From Siphonodentalium dalli (Eukaryota > Mollusca > Scaphopoda > Gadilida > Siphonodentaliidae): 64,000 nt of DNA. Positions within the stretch are counted from its first letter, which is position 1, and each line of letters starts with the position of its first letter. The DNA lies in NCBI GenBank assembly GCA_032622095.1, contig CP136067.1, positions 194,334,052 to 194,398,051 of the forward strand. Direction: 5' to 3'. The position numbers and the translations under genes are program-made. This document shows, in pieces, positions 21,201 to 27,380 of the stretch. The notes under the pieces were generated by a model. That model did not search any database. It saw only the letters and a list, made by a program, of their open reading frames with translations, and was not told where the DNA came from.

Positions 21201-23003
21201 TGTGTGGATTTCATTTATTAGAAATAATCATTAACCCTTTCATGATGGGAGCTGCGCTGGTGCAGCATTAAAGATCCTGTGCCAGTGCATTCTCTTATAT
21301 AAATGCGAGTCTCCCATTGGAGCCTCCCATATTATAAGAGAATGCAGTGGCTTACAAGGCCAAGGGAAATATTGTTAGGTCAATGTATTCTCTTATATAT
21401 GCGAGGCTCCCCATGGGAGACTAGCATATATAAGAGAATGCAATGGCACAGGGTTTTCGCAAAATTACAGGAAGCTCCAGTCATGGAAGGGTTAATGAAA
21501 TCATGCATAAATTACTTACGTATTAATCTGTTTTAAATAATTTTTCAGACTGATCTCAATGCTATTCTCAGCTCTAAAGCAACATGTCTCAGACCAGAGT
21601 ATATAGCTGCTCACCTCACAGACAGCCCACCCGTATCAGTAGAAGATTACATCCCTGCAGAAATTGGGTAAGTCAACTCAAGTGGCTGATGGGGTCATTG
21701 TCATAAGGCATCGATCACATTCGTACTACGTTATCTTCATTGTGTTGGGTATGGAATCTAACAGAACATGCAAATATTTTATAATTGTTTCTGGTGATAT
21801 TTTCATAAATATTATGCGTTCGTTTGAATGCATGTAAGAAAATAAAAAATATCTTAAAAATTATTTACATAAATAAATACAAATAAAACATAATGTATTC
21901 CCAATAAGTTGGTGCATAACTTCATGATGAAACCTTTCCAATACATGTAAATGTAAAAAAAAGTTTTTATGTTTTTTGCTTGCATCTTTCTATTGTTTGA
22001 GTCGTTTCTTGTTTCCATGTTAAGCAGTGATGTCTTTATTCAATCATATTAGACATGTTAATTTTGAATTATTTCATTATTTATTCATATGCGATCAAAA
22101 TGGTTGGAAACCAACAATTGTAATCAGATGTAATCAAAAAGTAATCGATTACATTTACTAAAGTAATCGTAATCGATTACATTGGACAAAATGTAATCGT
22201 AATCGTAATCATGTAAATCAAAAGTAATTGTAATCGTAATCGATTACATCGGTATGTAATCGCCCCCAACCCTGATTTTCTTTTTTTTGTAGCCAGCTTT
22301 TCATTGAACAAGATTAGGTTAATCTCATTTTTCGGAGATGAAAAACAGCTTGAATTTTAATTTGGTATTAGTTCATCTAAAAACCTGAGGTTTCCGATCA
22401 ATGTCGTTAGAATGCTGAATTATATTCCAATATAAAATTGATAAACAAAGTCAGTTTTGGAGCATGACTTCGACATTTTAGTCACGAGTGCGATGATGTT
22501 TATTTCGCATTATATAAAGTATGGAATTAGAACAGGTGGCTACATTTGTGATCGATTTAAAAAGCTGGCTATGAATGTGACCGGAGCCTTGTGACAATGA
22601 CTCCATTGGCTCAAGTATGTGGCCAAACTTATAGAATAGCATATTTATAGGGATGGGTAAGTTAACTCAAGGATGTGGCCTAACTCATATAATAGCATAT
22701 TTATAGGGATGGTATAGAATAGCATATTTATATGGATGATATTATTCTGTGAAATATTTGTCTTTCCTGCATAATTGTTTAAACTTAACATTTTACTGTT
22801 GAAAACATTGTCGTCCTTAATGCTTGAGCGAGATTCAATTTATACCAGTGTTTATAAGGATCATTTGGGTTTCCAAGAAATGTTCCAATGTCTTTTTTCT
22901 GTGCGAGTCATCCTAAAACTATATATTCCATTTTGATTTCAGAGGGGTAAAGAAACGAAAGAGCACAGCAATGGATCTGAAGTCTAAGAAAGCAAAGCGG
23001 TAG
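132..23003 (+). CDS. TOPBP1: TOPBP1, 3' part (11 exons): DNA topoisomerase 2-binding protein 1
   Basis: TopBP1 is a nuclear BRCT-repeat scaffold of the replication and DNA-damage checkpoint that activates ATR-ATRIP. Exons: 132-212, 3124-3184, 5330-5456, 7664-7744, 10462-10555, 12404-12510, 13273-13395, 14020-14141, 18524-18593, 21549-21667, 22943-23003. All introns are GT-AG and the codon phases join without a break into 347 residues plus stop. Seen: a Ser/Thr-rich linker (1-40), the motif SWDDPTGR (40-47), BRCT7 (about 104-192, with GKWVLHKSYV), BRCT8 (about 230-318, with FAGWIVLL and CLRPEYIAAHL) and a lysine/arginine tail ending KSKKAKR. The order and motifs match the C-terminus of vertebrate TopBP1, whose BRCT7-BRCT8 tandem binds phosphorylated partners such as FANCJ. 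The linker between WDDPT and BRCT7 is about 58 residues, shorter than in human, so an unseen exon in intron 3 is possible. The N-terminal BRCT repeats lie upstream of the window. Confidence 0.93.
965..1680. mobile_element. Palindromic 'aatgaggtcc' MITE family, two degenerate copies
   Basis: Arms read cagaatgaggtccccagagg and its complement around 990-1110, then again at 1315-1400, 1458-1505 and 1556-1655. The internal stretch (gggagacctagac..., gattatgcatta) recurs in other copies at 5620-5720, 7890-8060 and 24295-24420. No coding capacity, so non-autonomous. Confidence 0.65.
2157..2486. mobile_element. Small inverted-repeat element (family K), intact copy
   Basis: ccaatataaatatattacta at the start and its imperfect complement ctagcaaatgttttatattgg at the end. 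No coding capacity. A second copy at 27381-28262 is split by an insertion. Confidence 0.65.
2785..3066. repeat. Dispersed repeat (family J), copy 1
   Basis: Ends gactcgaaaattaagcgggc + ctttaaag. The complement is at 51263-51545, which begins aaaggcccaattaattttcg, with matching internal stretches (tactctatgggcacct and its complement). Confidence 0.6.
3124..3184 (+). CDS. TOPBP1: TOPBP1 exon b: WDDPT motif of the ATR-activating domain
   Basis: Acceptor tttcag, donor CAG/gtaggt. Encodes KSDSEASQSVQVSWDDPTG. The WDDPT motif is the part of vertebrate TopBP1 that I recall holding the tryptophan needed for ATR activation, so this exon is the functionally telling piece outside the BRCT domains. Phase 1 in, two bases out. 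Confidence 0.88.
3203..3935. repeat. Dispersed repeat with 'cgacttagaa' core
   Basis: Starts ataccacccgcaacgag and ends near cccatctctag. Contains gtccgtccgtctgtctg and two rough copies of a 180-bp unit with catgggaacctgtgcac and ttttcgacttagaa. Typical of non-coding repeats in mollusc genomes (family-level recollection). Includes TTAGGG units at 3782-3822. Confidence 0.55.
3782..3822 (+). repeat. Interstitial telomere-like TTAGGG repeats
   Basis: About six imperfect ttaggg units with occasional extra g. Embedded in intronic repeat sequence, so not a chromosome end. Confidence 0.85.
3968..4220. mobile_element. piggyBac-like MITE (family B)
   Basis: Starts tcaaccctttta, ends gaaaggttaa. Two internal hairpins built on attctcttatatatgcgag and its complement flank a centre like acaaggtcaaggtaaatatt. 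CCC/GGG at the ends next to TTAA is the piggyBac terminal pattern; the class is inference. Confidence 0.65.
5108..5314. mobile_element. 'cagtaatg' hairpin MITE, TA target
   Basis: Almost perfect palindrome: cagtaatgctctaattaatc at 5110 is complemented by the sequence ending gagcattactg at 5312, flanked by TA on both sides. TA flanks and a CAGT start fit a Tc1/mariner-type non-autonomous element (inference). Only 15 nt separate it from TOPBP1 exon c. Confidence 0.75.
5330..5456 (+). CDS. TOPBP1: TOPBP1 exon c: linker after WDDPT
   Basis: Acceptor ttctgcag, donor AAG/gttggt. The first base completes the Arg of WDDPTGR; 42 codons follow, beginning LEQEKLAHKLDR, which resembles the charged helix after WDDPT in vertebrates. 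Ends in phase 0. The whole acceptor region lies within 15 nt of the end of a hairpin MITE (5110-5312). Confidence 0.88.
5495..5730. mobile_element. Palindromic 'aatgaggtcc' MITE copy
   Basis: Arm at 5514-5555 (gtgaggtccccagagggtga) is complemented at 5575-5608, followed by the family's internal segment up to about 5720. It begins about 40 bases after the exon c donor. Confidence 0.6.
5835..6051. mobile_element. 'cagtaatg' hairpin MITE, second copy
   Basis: Same family as 5110-5312: cagtaatgccctaaataatc at 5837 and gggcattactg at 6049, TA on both sides, same central ggaaagctctc palindrome. A 3' fragment of a third copy is at 17765-17841. Confidence 0.75.
6225..6610. repeat. Dispersed repeat with 'catgggaacctgcacac' units
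   Basis: Two rough copies of a unit of about 175 bp, each with agcatgggaacctgcacacc, tgcgat(a/c)tt and gacatagaa. Related to 3203-3935. Confidence 0.5.
6639..6901. mobile_element. Palindromic 'aatgaggtcc' MITE, best-preserved copy with outer ends
   Basis: Outer ends read agccttgaaatagggtgtct and the complement agacaccctaattcaaggct. Inside are two back-to-back hairpins, 6668-6768 and 6770-6865, each with arms gaatgaggt(t/c)cccagaggg and a central ccccgcatagcggg-type loop. This copy defines the family's terminal repeat. Confidence 0.7.
7026..7271. mobile_element. piggyBac-like MITE (family B), inverse copy
   Basis: Begins catgactggagcttcctgga and ends catcatgaaagcgttaa. Same double-hairpin layout; the first hairpin has lost about 20 bases. 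Confidence 0.65.
7275..7590. repeat. Dispersed repeat (family E), copy 1
   Basis: From ttaaagacatattatggact to gagtgtttcacatcacttta. Second copy 11233-11608, a third more distant copy ends at about 51262. Confidence 0.6.
7576..7663 (+). promoter_or_regulatory. Duplicated 3' splice site before TOPBP1 exon d
   Basis: The 28-nt acceptor (ttaaattttctgtgttattt... ending gatag) occurs at 7576-7603 and 7636-7663, separated by 32 nt that resemble the family B MITE end (cagctcccgtcatgaaagtg). The downstream copy is the productive site, because the upstream one leads to an in-frame stop after eleven codons. Confidence 0.8.
7664..7744 (+). CDS. TOPBP1: TOPBP1 exon d: start of BRCT7
   Basis: 27 codons, phase 0 to 0; donor CAG/gtaatg. 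The segment PVIVFSGLTPQ is the first beta strand of BRCT7. The 28-nt acceptor sequence ending ttttttgatag is present twice, at 7576-7603 and 7636-7663. Only the second keeps the frame open: use of the first would add 60 nt containing an in-frame TAA. Confidence 0.9.
7765..8155. mobile_element. Palindromic 'aatgaggtcc' MITE copy, full length
   Basis: Left hairpin 7781-7875, internal segment with gggagacctaggatcag, right hairpin 8049-8130, then tgcaaatgacagacccacta. Layout identical to the copies at 965-1680 and 24205-24835. Confidence 0.65.
8338..8515. repeat. 178-bp palindrome
   Basis: aaggattaactgtcatgtgg and gatgtaaccgtgaggtaagt are both complemented on the right side; loop around cccgaaggg. 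Probably a foldback MITE; single copy seen here. Confidence 0.7.
9097..9288 (+). repeat. 24-bp tandem repeat, 8 exact copies, containing TACTAAC
   Basis: Unit agtatactaacctgggata + agttc, eight identical copies in TOPBP1 intron d. Each holds the optimal branch-point heptamer TACTAAC and, about 15 nt later, ttcag. It also gives a repetitive open frame of SILTWDKF units, which is a by-product of the 24-base period. Confidence 0.95.
10151..10288. repeat. Palindrome with cgaggcgagagacg arms
   Basis: gagtaatcaatt...ctcgaggcgagagacg is complemented by cgtctctcgcctctcg...aattgattactc, loop tttacgcgtactcg. Probably a foldback MITE. Confidence 0.6.
10462..10555 (+). CDS. TOPBP1: TOPBP1 exon e: BRCT7 core
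   Basis: Acceptor ttccacag, donor ATTG/gttcgt. Encodes the canonical BRCT stretch IVKKLGGTVLES followed by CTHLVIG, closely like the vertebrate BRCT7 segments IEKLGG and CTHIVVG. Phase 0 in, one base out. Confidence 0.95.
10724..10794. repeat. Short palindrome
   Basis: ggaaatgttcagataataag is complemented by cttattatctgaacatttcc, loop cacaaatgacctatggtcg. A related arm occurs at 61893-61916. Confidence 0.6.
11233..11608. repeat. Dispersed repeat (family E), copy 2
   Basis: Same ends as 7275-7590 (taaagacatattatggactt and gtgtttcacatcactttaa), with about 50 extra internal bases. Confidence 0.6.
11780..12117. mobile_element. 340-bp palindromic MITE (family F), copy 1
   Basis: Long hairpin: ctaaatccggccatttatgg at the left is complemented by cataaatggccagatttag at the right, with caattataatgaaaatgagt and its complement at the centre. 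No coding capacity. Confidence 0.7.
12404..12510 (+). CDS. TOPBP1: TOPBP1 exon f: BRCT7, conserved Trp helix
   Basis: Acceptor atttgcag, donor AAC/gtgagt. Encodes TVNRNEKMLASIASGKWVLHK; GKWVLH with the invariant BRCT tryptophan is nearly the vertebrate sequence. The donor and its following 22 nt (12511-12532) are repeated exactly at 12533-12554; use of the second donor would add VSSISL and a stop. Confidence 0.95.
12511..12554 (+). promoter_or_regulatory. Duplicated 5' splice site after TOPBP1 exon f
   Basis: gtgagttccatttctttgta + ac is present twice head to tail, placing an identical GTGAGT donor 22 nt downstream. The first keeps the BRCT7 frame; the second would add a stop. A truncated family B MITE starts right after. 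Confidence 0.85.
12556..12690. mobile_element. Family B MITE, truncated
   Basis: Only one terminus (ccatgactggagcttcctga) and one hairpin remain, beginning directly after the duplicated donor of TOPBP1 exon f. Confidence 0.6.
13042..13253. mobile_element. Family B MITE with intact TTAA ends
   Basis: TTAACCCTTTCATGA at the left and GAAAGGGTTAA at the right give the clean piggyBac-like signature. Internal hairpins have shrunk. The element ends 19 nt before TOPBP1 exon g, so it must overlap the branch-point zone of that intron. Confidence 0.7.
13273..13395 (+). CDS. TOPBP1: TOPBP1 exon g: end of BRCT7 and inter-BRCT helix
   Basis: 41 codons, phase 0 to 0, acceptor ttatccag, donor CAG/gtttgt. 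Starts EEDHEWGNERM, matching the EEDYEWG of vertebrate BRCT7, and continues into a Lys/Arg/Gln-rich helix including CKRWRINVQKMNQ that links BRCT7 to BRCT8. Its acceptor lies 19 nt after the TTAA end of a MITE (13042-13253). Confidence 0.94.
13636..13976. mobile_element. 340-bp palindromic MITE (family F), copy 2
   Basis: Same hairpin as 11780-12117. Flanked by ttaaaggggt and tcccttaaag, so a TTAA-type target is possible. Ends about 43 nt before TOPBP1 exon h. Confidence 0.7.
14020..14141 (+). CDS. TOPBP1: TOPBP1 exon h: start of BRCT8
   Basis: Acceptor tttacag, donor TTCA/gtaaga. GGAFAGWIVLLCTDKNKA corresponds to the EGAFSGWKVIL segment of vertebrate BRCT8, followed by CFQRLLEAGGANVLSI (helix 1 and strand 2). 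Two bases carried into the next exon. Confidence 0.94.
14267..14536. mobile_element. Family B MITE with duplicated left end
   Basis: A left terminus (ttaacccttcatgacggg) at 14267 is followed at 14303 by another (ttaacccttaatgatggt). Both hairpins follow; the right terminus is missing after the tttcgcaaaatttcagga segment. Confidence 0.6.
14551..16511. mobile_element. 2-kb inverted-repeat element in TOPBP1 intron h
   Basis: Left end ggccaaacaaaaaaagtttt + tttattctcaggca is complemented by tgcccgagaatcaaaaaact...gtggcc at the right, with TTA on both sides. Inside is a 'cgtacgaacgtttcaactca' repeat in two copies (14945-15120 and 15138-15300). No transposase frame seen, so non-autonomous or decayed. 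Class unknown. Confidence 0.55.
16512..16746. mobile_element. Family B MITE, near-twin of 14304-14536
   Basis: From ttaaccctttaatgatggga to cacagggtttt. Nearly identical base for base with the copy 2.2 kb upstream, including the unusual gtgagtttccccacaggg loop. No right terminus. Confidence 0.6.
17765..17841. mobile_element. 'cagtaatg' MITE, partial copy
   Basis: Only the internal cacagcagaattatgggtaa segment joined directly to the terminal arm ending gagcattactgta. A deletion derivative of the family at 5110 and 5837. Confidence 0.6.
18042..18116 (+). repeat. 25-bp tandem repeat, 3 copies
   Basis: Unit taagcgcccctcaattacta + tttat, three copies with one change. Confidence 0.85.
18524..18593 (+). 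CDS. TOPBP1: TOPBP1 exon i: BRCT8 core
   Basis: Acceptor ctattacag, donor TTG/gttggt. Encodes PPFTASMNATHVFLELNKIDM; the ATHVF..LNK pattern matches the ATHLFSDLNKL of vertebrate BRCT8. Preceded by the longest intron in the window (4.4 kb), expanded by nested elements. Confidence 0.92.
18938..20358. mobile_element. pogo/Tigger-like DNA element remnant
   Basis: TA target on both sides; ends cagtcgatttcggttaat at the left and, complemented, cagtcaattccaattaat at the right, followed by further gattaaccgttattcgatta-type repeats. CAGT plus TA and TTCGATTAA-rich termini are the Tc1/mariner-pogo pattern. At 1,417 bp it is short for an autonomous copy; minus-strand frames at 19476-19670 and 19981-20229 might be transposase remnants but I cannot confirm a DDE motif. 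Confidence 0.55.
20790..20860. mobile_element. Fragment of 'aatgaggtcc' MITE
   Basis: One arm only: aattcaccctctggggacct followed by cattctgcttaggcc. Located in TOPBP1 intron i. Confidence 0.55.
21231..21495. mobile_element. Family B MITE, reference copy with both TTAA ends
   Basis: Left ttaaccctttcatgatggga, right tcatggaagggttaa, both hairpins present and the central segment gcttacaaggccaagg intact. Ends 53 nt before TOPBP1 exon j. Confidence 0.7.
21549..21667 (+). CDS. TOPBP1: TOPBP1 exon j: end of BRCT8
   Basis: Acceptor tttttcag, donor TGG/gtaagt. Contains CLRPEYIAAHLTDSPPVSVED, matching the CLRTEYIADYL...ESPP segment that closes vertebrate BRCT8. Carries two bases to the last exon. 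Confidence 0.94.
21668..22942 (+). other. TOPBP1 intron j
   Basis: Contains a cluster of overlapping taatcgatta-type sites (22126-22265) and a local duplication of 'tagaatagcatatttatagggatgg' type sequence around 22633-22740. The rest shows nothing recognisable. Confidence 0.5.
22126..22265. repeat. Cluster of taatcgatta motifs
   Basis: About a dozen overlapping gtaatcgattaca / gtaatcgtaatc units in both orientations, then cgcccccaacc. Low-complexity repeat; homeodomain-like sites arise by composition. Confidence 0.7.
22943..23003 (+). CDS. TOPBP1: TOPBP1 last coding exon: basic C-terminal tail
   Basis: Acceptor gatttcag. Encodes GVKKRKSTAMDLKSKKAKR then TAG at 23001-23003. The clustered Lys/Arg fits a nuclear localisation signal; vertebrate TopBP1 also ends in a short Lys/Arg-rich tail. 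No further in-frame coding is possible after the stop. Confidence 0.92.
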
Positions 23004-23960
23004 CAACCGAGGTGATCAGATCACACAACAGGTCAGGCACATCCTCAATTCCAGTATAATAGTGGTATATGACCATTGCCGTTTTGTGAATTTGATAAAA
23101 GAGGGATAATCCAAAATCATATTTCACACAAATTAATCAAAATCAGTGTCGCACTAATTCGGTATCATACATATATTTTGTCAAGAAGAATGATTAACCC
23201 TTTACCCAACAAACCGGCCAAAACCGGCCAAATAAAGCTTCAACAGCCTAAAATATCTTCGGTCTGTCTGAATAGAACCATACAAATATGGGTATCATTG
23301 GAACCAGCTCCTTGACCACATTGTGATAGTTACAGTTATGCCCTGTGCCAATGCATTCTCTTATATATGCGAGTCGACCATAGGTCGCCTCGCATATATA
23401 AGAGAATGCATTGGCCTAAACAAAATCTTTTTTTAACACTTTTTACCATTTTTTCTTACATTCTTTAACAATTTTATAATTGTTAATGTGTTAAGCCAAT
23501 GCATTCTCTTATATATGCGAGGCGACCTATGGTCGACTCGCATATATAAGAGAATGCATTGGCACAGGGCCCTTCTGTTGGGTAAAGGGTTATTCATGAC
23601 GGCACATGATAAGCAACTCAATATAGTATTGAAGCAACTCAATTAATAATTAAATGTCTTTATGAAGGAGCGATTGAATCATCCTGTTATTGTTATTTAG
23701 AAAGGCATATATTACTAGTACGGTAGTAGTATTATTGAATAACAAAGCTGGCACGAAAGATTATACAACAAATTTTGTCAGAAGACTGTTCATTCGCTGC
23801 GATATTGTTAAGAGTGAAATTTGGCTGTGCACTGCTATGCGGCGTCTTCTATTCCCGACGTAAATAAAGGAAACATGAATATTTTATGGTCATATACCAC
23901 TATAATAGTAGAATAGCACTATAATAGTGGAATTCAGGATGTGCCTGACCTGACAACAGG
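23004..23960 (+). mobile_element. Inverted-repeat element in the TOPBP1 3' UTR
   Basis: Immediately after the stop, 23031-23078 (ggtcaggcacatcc...) is repeated in inverse at about 23887-23950 (...ggatgtgcctgacc), giving a roughly 920-bp element. The flanks share acaacag. It contains a nested 400-bp piggyBac-like MITE (23194-23593). AATAAA hexamers at 23231-23236 and 23863-23868 are both inside inserted DNA, so polyadenylation of TOPBP1 may rely on them. No better signal was seen just downstream. Confidence 0.6.
23194..23593. mobile_element. piggyBac-like MITE (family C), copy 1
   Basis: ttaaccctttacccaacaaa at the left, gttgggtaaagggttat at the right; exactly 400 bp counting the flanking tetramers. 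Shares the double hairpin attctcttatatatgcgagt with family B but has its own ends and centre. Nested in the 3' UTR element. Confidence 0.7.
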
Positions 23961-24204
23961 TGCCTTATGTAAACTCTCTTCTTCACCGCAGCAGAACACC
24001 TTCCAACAGTGAATGAGGGAGCTGTGTAATCAAATGTTCAAAGTTGACAGCTATTTTTACACTTGTATGCAAACATTCCTCTTCAAAAGATCAAAAGTGT
24101 TATTTTTTACCACGATATTTGTTATTTCTGATTTATTTCATCTCATTATTCAATTCCATTCAAATTCAATTCAATCATCTCGTTGTATGAATATACTTGA
24201 AATA

Positions 24205-24835
24205 GTGTGCCTGTCATTCGCAAAATGAGGTCTCCAGAGGGTGAATTTAGCCAAATTCACCCTCAGGGAACCTCATTCTGCTTAGGCCTCAACTGTTATG
24301 GGAGACTTAGGATAAGGTTGAAGTTCTCCAGTTGAAGTTGGTGATGTTCACCCATAAGTCACCTCGATTATGCATATTATCTTCTGCAAATTAGGGGATA
24401 TAGAAACTGAACAAAAGTAACTAAAATATTCAAACTTTGAAGTACCCAATCCTGAGTTTAGTGTGCCTGTCATTCGTAGAATGAGGTCCCCAGAGGGTGA
24501 ATTTAGAGACTCGATCCTGCACAGTGGGCTAGCATCACCAACTTCACCCTCTGGGGACCTCATTCTACTTAGGCCTCATGTTATGGGAAGTACCAATAGT
24601 CTCAAATTAACACTTTTTAGTTGCTTCTGTTTAGTTTCTATATCCCTTAATTTTCAGAAGATAAATTTCATAATCGATGTGACTAATGGGTGAACATCAC
24701 CAACTTCAACTGAGGAATTCAATCTGATCCTAGGTCTCCATTAGCAGTTGAGGCCTAAGCAGAATGAGGTACCCTGAGGGTGAATTTGGTGATGCTACCA
24801 CGCAAATGACAGACACAATATTTGAAGCCTTGATG
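24205..24835. mobile_element. Palindromic 'aatgaggtcc' MITE copies downstream of TOPBP1
   Basis: Hairpin arms at 24224-24285, 24478-24575 and 24760-24800 with the usual internal sequence between them in both orientations (24295-24420, and its complement 24590-24750). Two copies are joined or nested. Confidence 0.6.
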
Positions 24836-25290
24836 AATATACTCTCTCCATGTCTCTATCTGTTTTTCTTCTTACACTTCAATCTTTGCTCTCATCTGTC
24901 TCCATTTGACTTTTCTTCCTTTATTTCTACTCAAAAGTGAAAAAAGTATTTCATTACAAAAGTGTTTCACTTTTATCATCTTCATCACTAATTGCTCTCA
25001 AATAATGTCACTTATTTTATGAAGCAAATTTTACATTTTTTAAATTTGAAAGTACTATGCATCTCACACGAATCAATCATTTTTCAATATTTGGTCACTA
25101 ATATCCCATCAATTTCCCTAAAATTACGCATTTTTTGTCATTTTCATAATTAACTGCATCTGAATCACTACTGTGTTCATTAAATACTTCATTATATCTC
25201 CACATCTTTACTGTGTTCCATTAAATACTTCATTATATCTCCACATCTTTATCATAGAATAAAAGTTTGAGGTGATGTTACCTGCATATA

Positions 25291-25443
25291 GAGGATCTAC
25301 AACTCATCCCCAGTTCATAGAGGAATTTACAAAACAAGTTCATTAGATTAGGTATGGAACAAGCCTTTGGCGAGGTCCAGACCTAATTTACAGGACGAGT
25401 TTTGTAAATTCAGCTGTAAACTGGGGATGAGTTGTAGATTCTA
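25291..25443. repeat. Palindrome downstream of TOPBP1
   Basis: atctacaactcatccccagt and its complement actggggatgagttgtagat enclose a second arm pair around aatttacaaaac. Foldback element, no coding potential. Confidence 0.6.
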
Positions 25444-26271
25444 TTTATTACATGATCCAAAACATCAATAAAACATACTTAAATCAACAAATGGGACGCG
25501 AAACTAACATCGGATTCTATAAGGCATACGATCATGTTTCACATAACTGCGTTTTTTGCCCGCATAAAGAAATAGTTCCAGAAAAATAAAGACCACTGAC
25601 ATATTTAGTGGCCTATATTTAATGAAATAACTTTCAAACTCTTCATTCATTACAGTTGGAAAAATATTGGAATCCATAGTGTTTTGAGACGTAGCATACT
25701 GAATGTAAACAGACGACAAAGTCAAAGATCACCTGGCACTACTTCCTGTTATGCAATGAACGTTGCATATCACAAATTATAGCATGGGTTTATTGAATGG
25801 AATAAGGGCAGGACCATGTAATAGATATCTTTATCCACCGCTCGCTACCTCTATTGCCTACATAAAGCCTGCGTAATAAACGTTACGTTTATTATGTCAA
25901 TATAGCTTTATTAGGTCAACGTAGCTTTATTAGGTTAGTACTACATTCATGTCGTATATATGCAAATTGCGCAGGTAACTAGGGACGTCAACCTACCTAA
26001 ATGACGTCATTGTGATTTTGGGACGTTTTTATCATCCAAAATTCACCACAACTGATACAAAATTCGTAAACGGATATGTGTTTTTGCTCTAAAACATCTA
26101 TAAACCATTAGTACAAGGCCAGCTTAGAATAACTATAAAAAAAAACAACGAACTATTTCGCTCTAAGCTGCACTCTGGTTTTTGCATGTGATGAATGCTA
26201 ATTAGTTTGCTTGACCTAATAAATGTAAGGGCGTCATCGTAGTAATGAATGTGAAAATGACAGATTTACCT

Positions 26272-26474
26272 CACAAAAGGCAAGTTTTGTGCGATGGATA
26301 AATAAAATATGTAGCTAATTTTGTCGCTTAAACTGTTTGTCTGCTCATGGGATTTGGCATCTATTGGACTTGGCAGAGCCTCGCCCAATAGATGCTCAAA
26401 TCCCCCTTACAGACATAAACAGTTTAAGCGACAACAGTAGCTACATACTCTCTATTTATTACACACCTTTTGTT
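26272..26474. repeat. Palindrome of about 200 bp
   Basis: cacaaaaggc at the left matches the complement of caccttttgt at the right, with tgtcgcttaaactgt arms and a loop around gacttggcagagcctc. Weaker complementary sequence continues outward (gcactctggtttttgc near 26171 against gcaccagagtgatgc near 26525). Confidence 0.6.
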
Positions 26475-26719
26475 ATCTGTCAGTTGATTACATTATGTCA
26501 GCCTGTGTGGTAATTACAACCAAACGCACCAGAGTGATGCTGATGGCTTTCATGACATAACTGACATCATGCATGAATACCCACCGATACTACATCAATA
26601 ATTCAACTGGCTATGGTGTTGCGTAGATGAATAACTAGCATGGAAACCAAATTTAAATATAATTTGAGACTAAAGAATACTGACTACTGGTGTGTAATAA
26701 ACACAGAAGCCCAGAGGCA

Positions 26720-26823
26720 TGTGAAGGAGGTGAACTTTATTGCACCTGTTTGTTATGCCTCGAGTTACATATCAACATTTTGCCACAACAAACTTGTGCA
26801 ATAATGTTCTCCTCCTTCACATA
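26720..26823. repeat. Palindrome of about 104 bp
   Basis: atgtgaaggaggtgaacttt with complement ctcctccttcacat; inner arms gcacctgtttgtt and aacaaacttgtgc. Confidence 0.55.
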
Positions 26824-27380
26824 CCTGTGTGGTTCCGTCTATATATAGTCCTCCTATCAGGCCTAGCGACCAGTCTAGAGGGCGAGATATCTTCTCCCTA
26901 TCCTCAATTTGAGGAGACATGCATGAGTTTACATGTATTTGTTGTTTTCATGATAACAGGCGTATTTTAGTTAATAACCATGTATAGGTACGTCCACATG
27001 TATCAGGGTGCTCAATACAGTATATAATTACTCTCAAACAAAAACACCATTTCTCAGTTTTAAATATTTGGTTTGCATGTATTCTTGCCAGGGATAATCT
27101 CTTCTTGTTAAATCCCAGAGAGAGTGGTTTTAGATGAGTTATGAAACTTTTCTTCCACTGTTATATATTTTCACATACTTTCACTGTTTAAATAGGTCAC
27201 GTGAGCATCGTCTTACAGTGATATATAGTGTTCAGGTCTCAAATTAAACTTGGAAATTGCTGCCCGTTTCACATCTTAGTGATAATAGGTCGATAAATAC
27301 ATGAGCTTCTCATACACATTTAGATATGTCTTGGAAAGACATTAAAATGATAGAATTGTCACATTTATGAATGGTCCATT

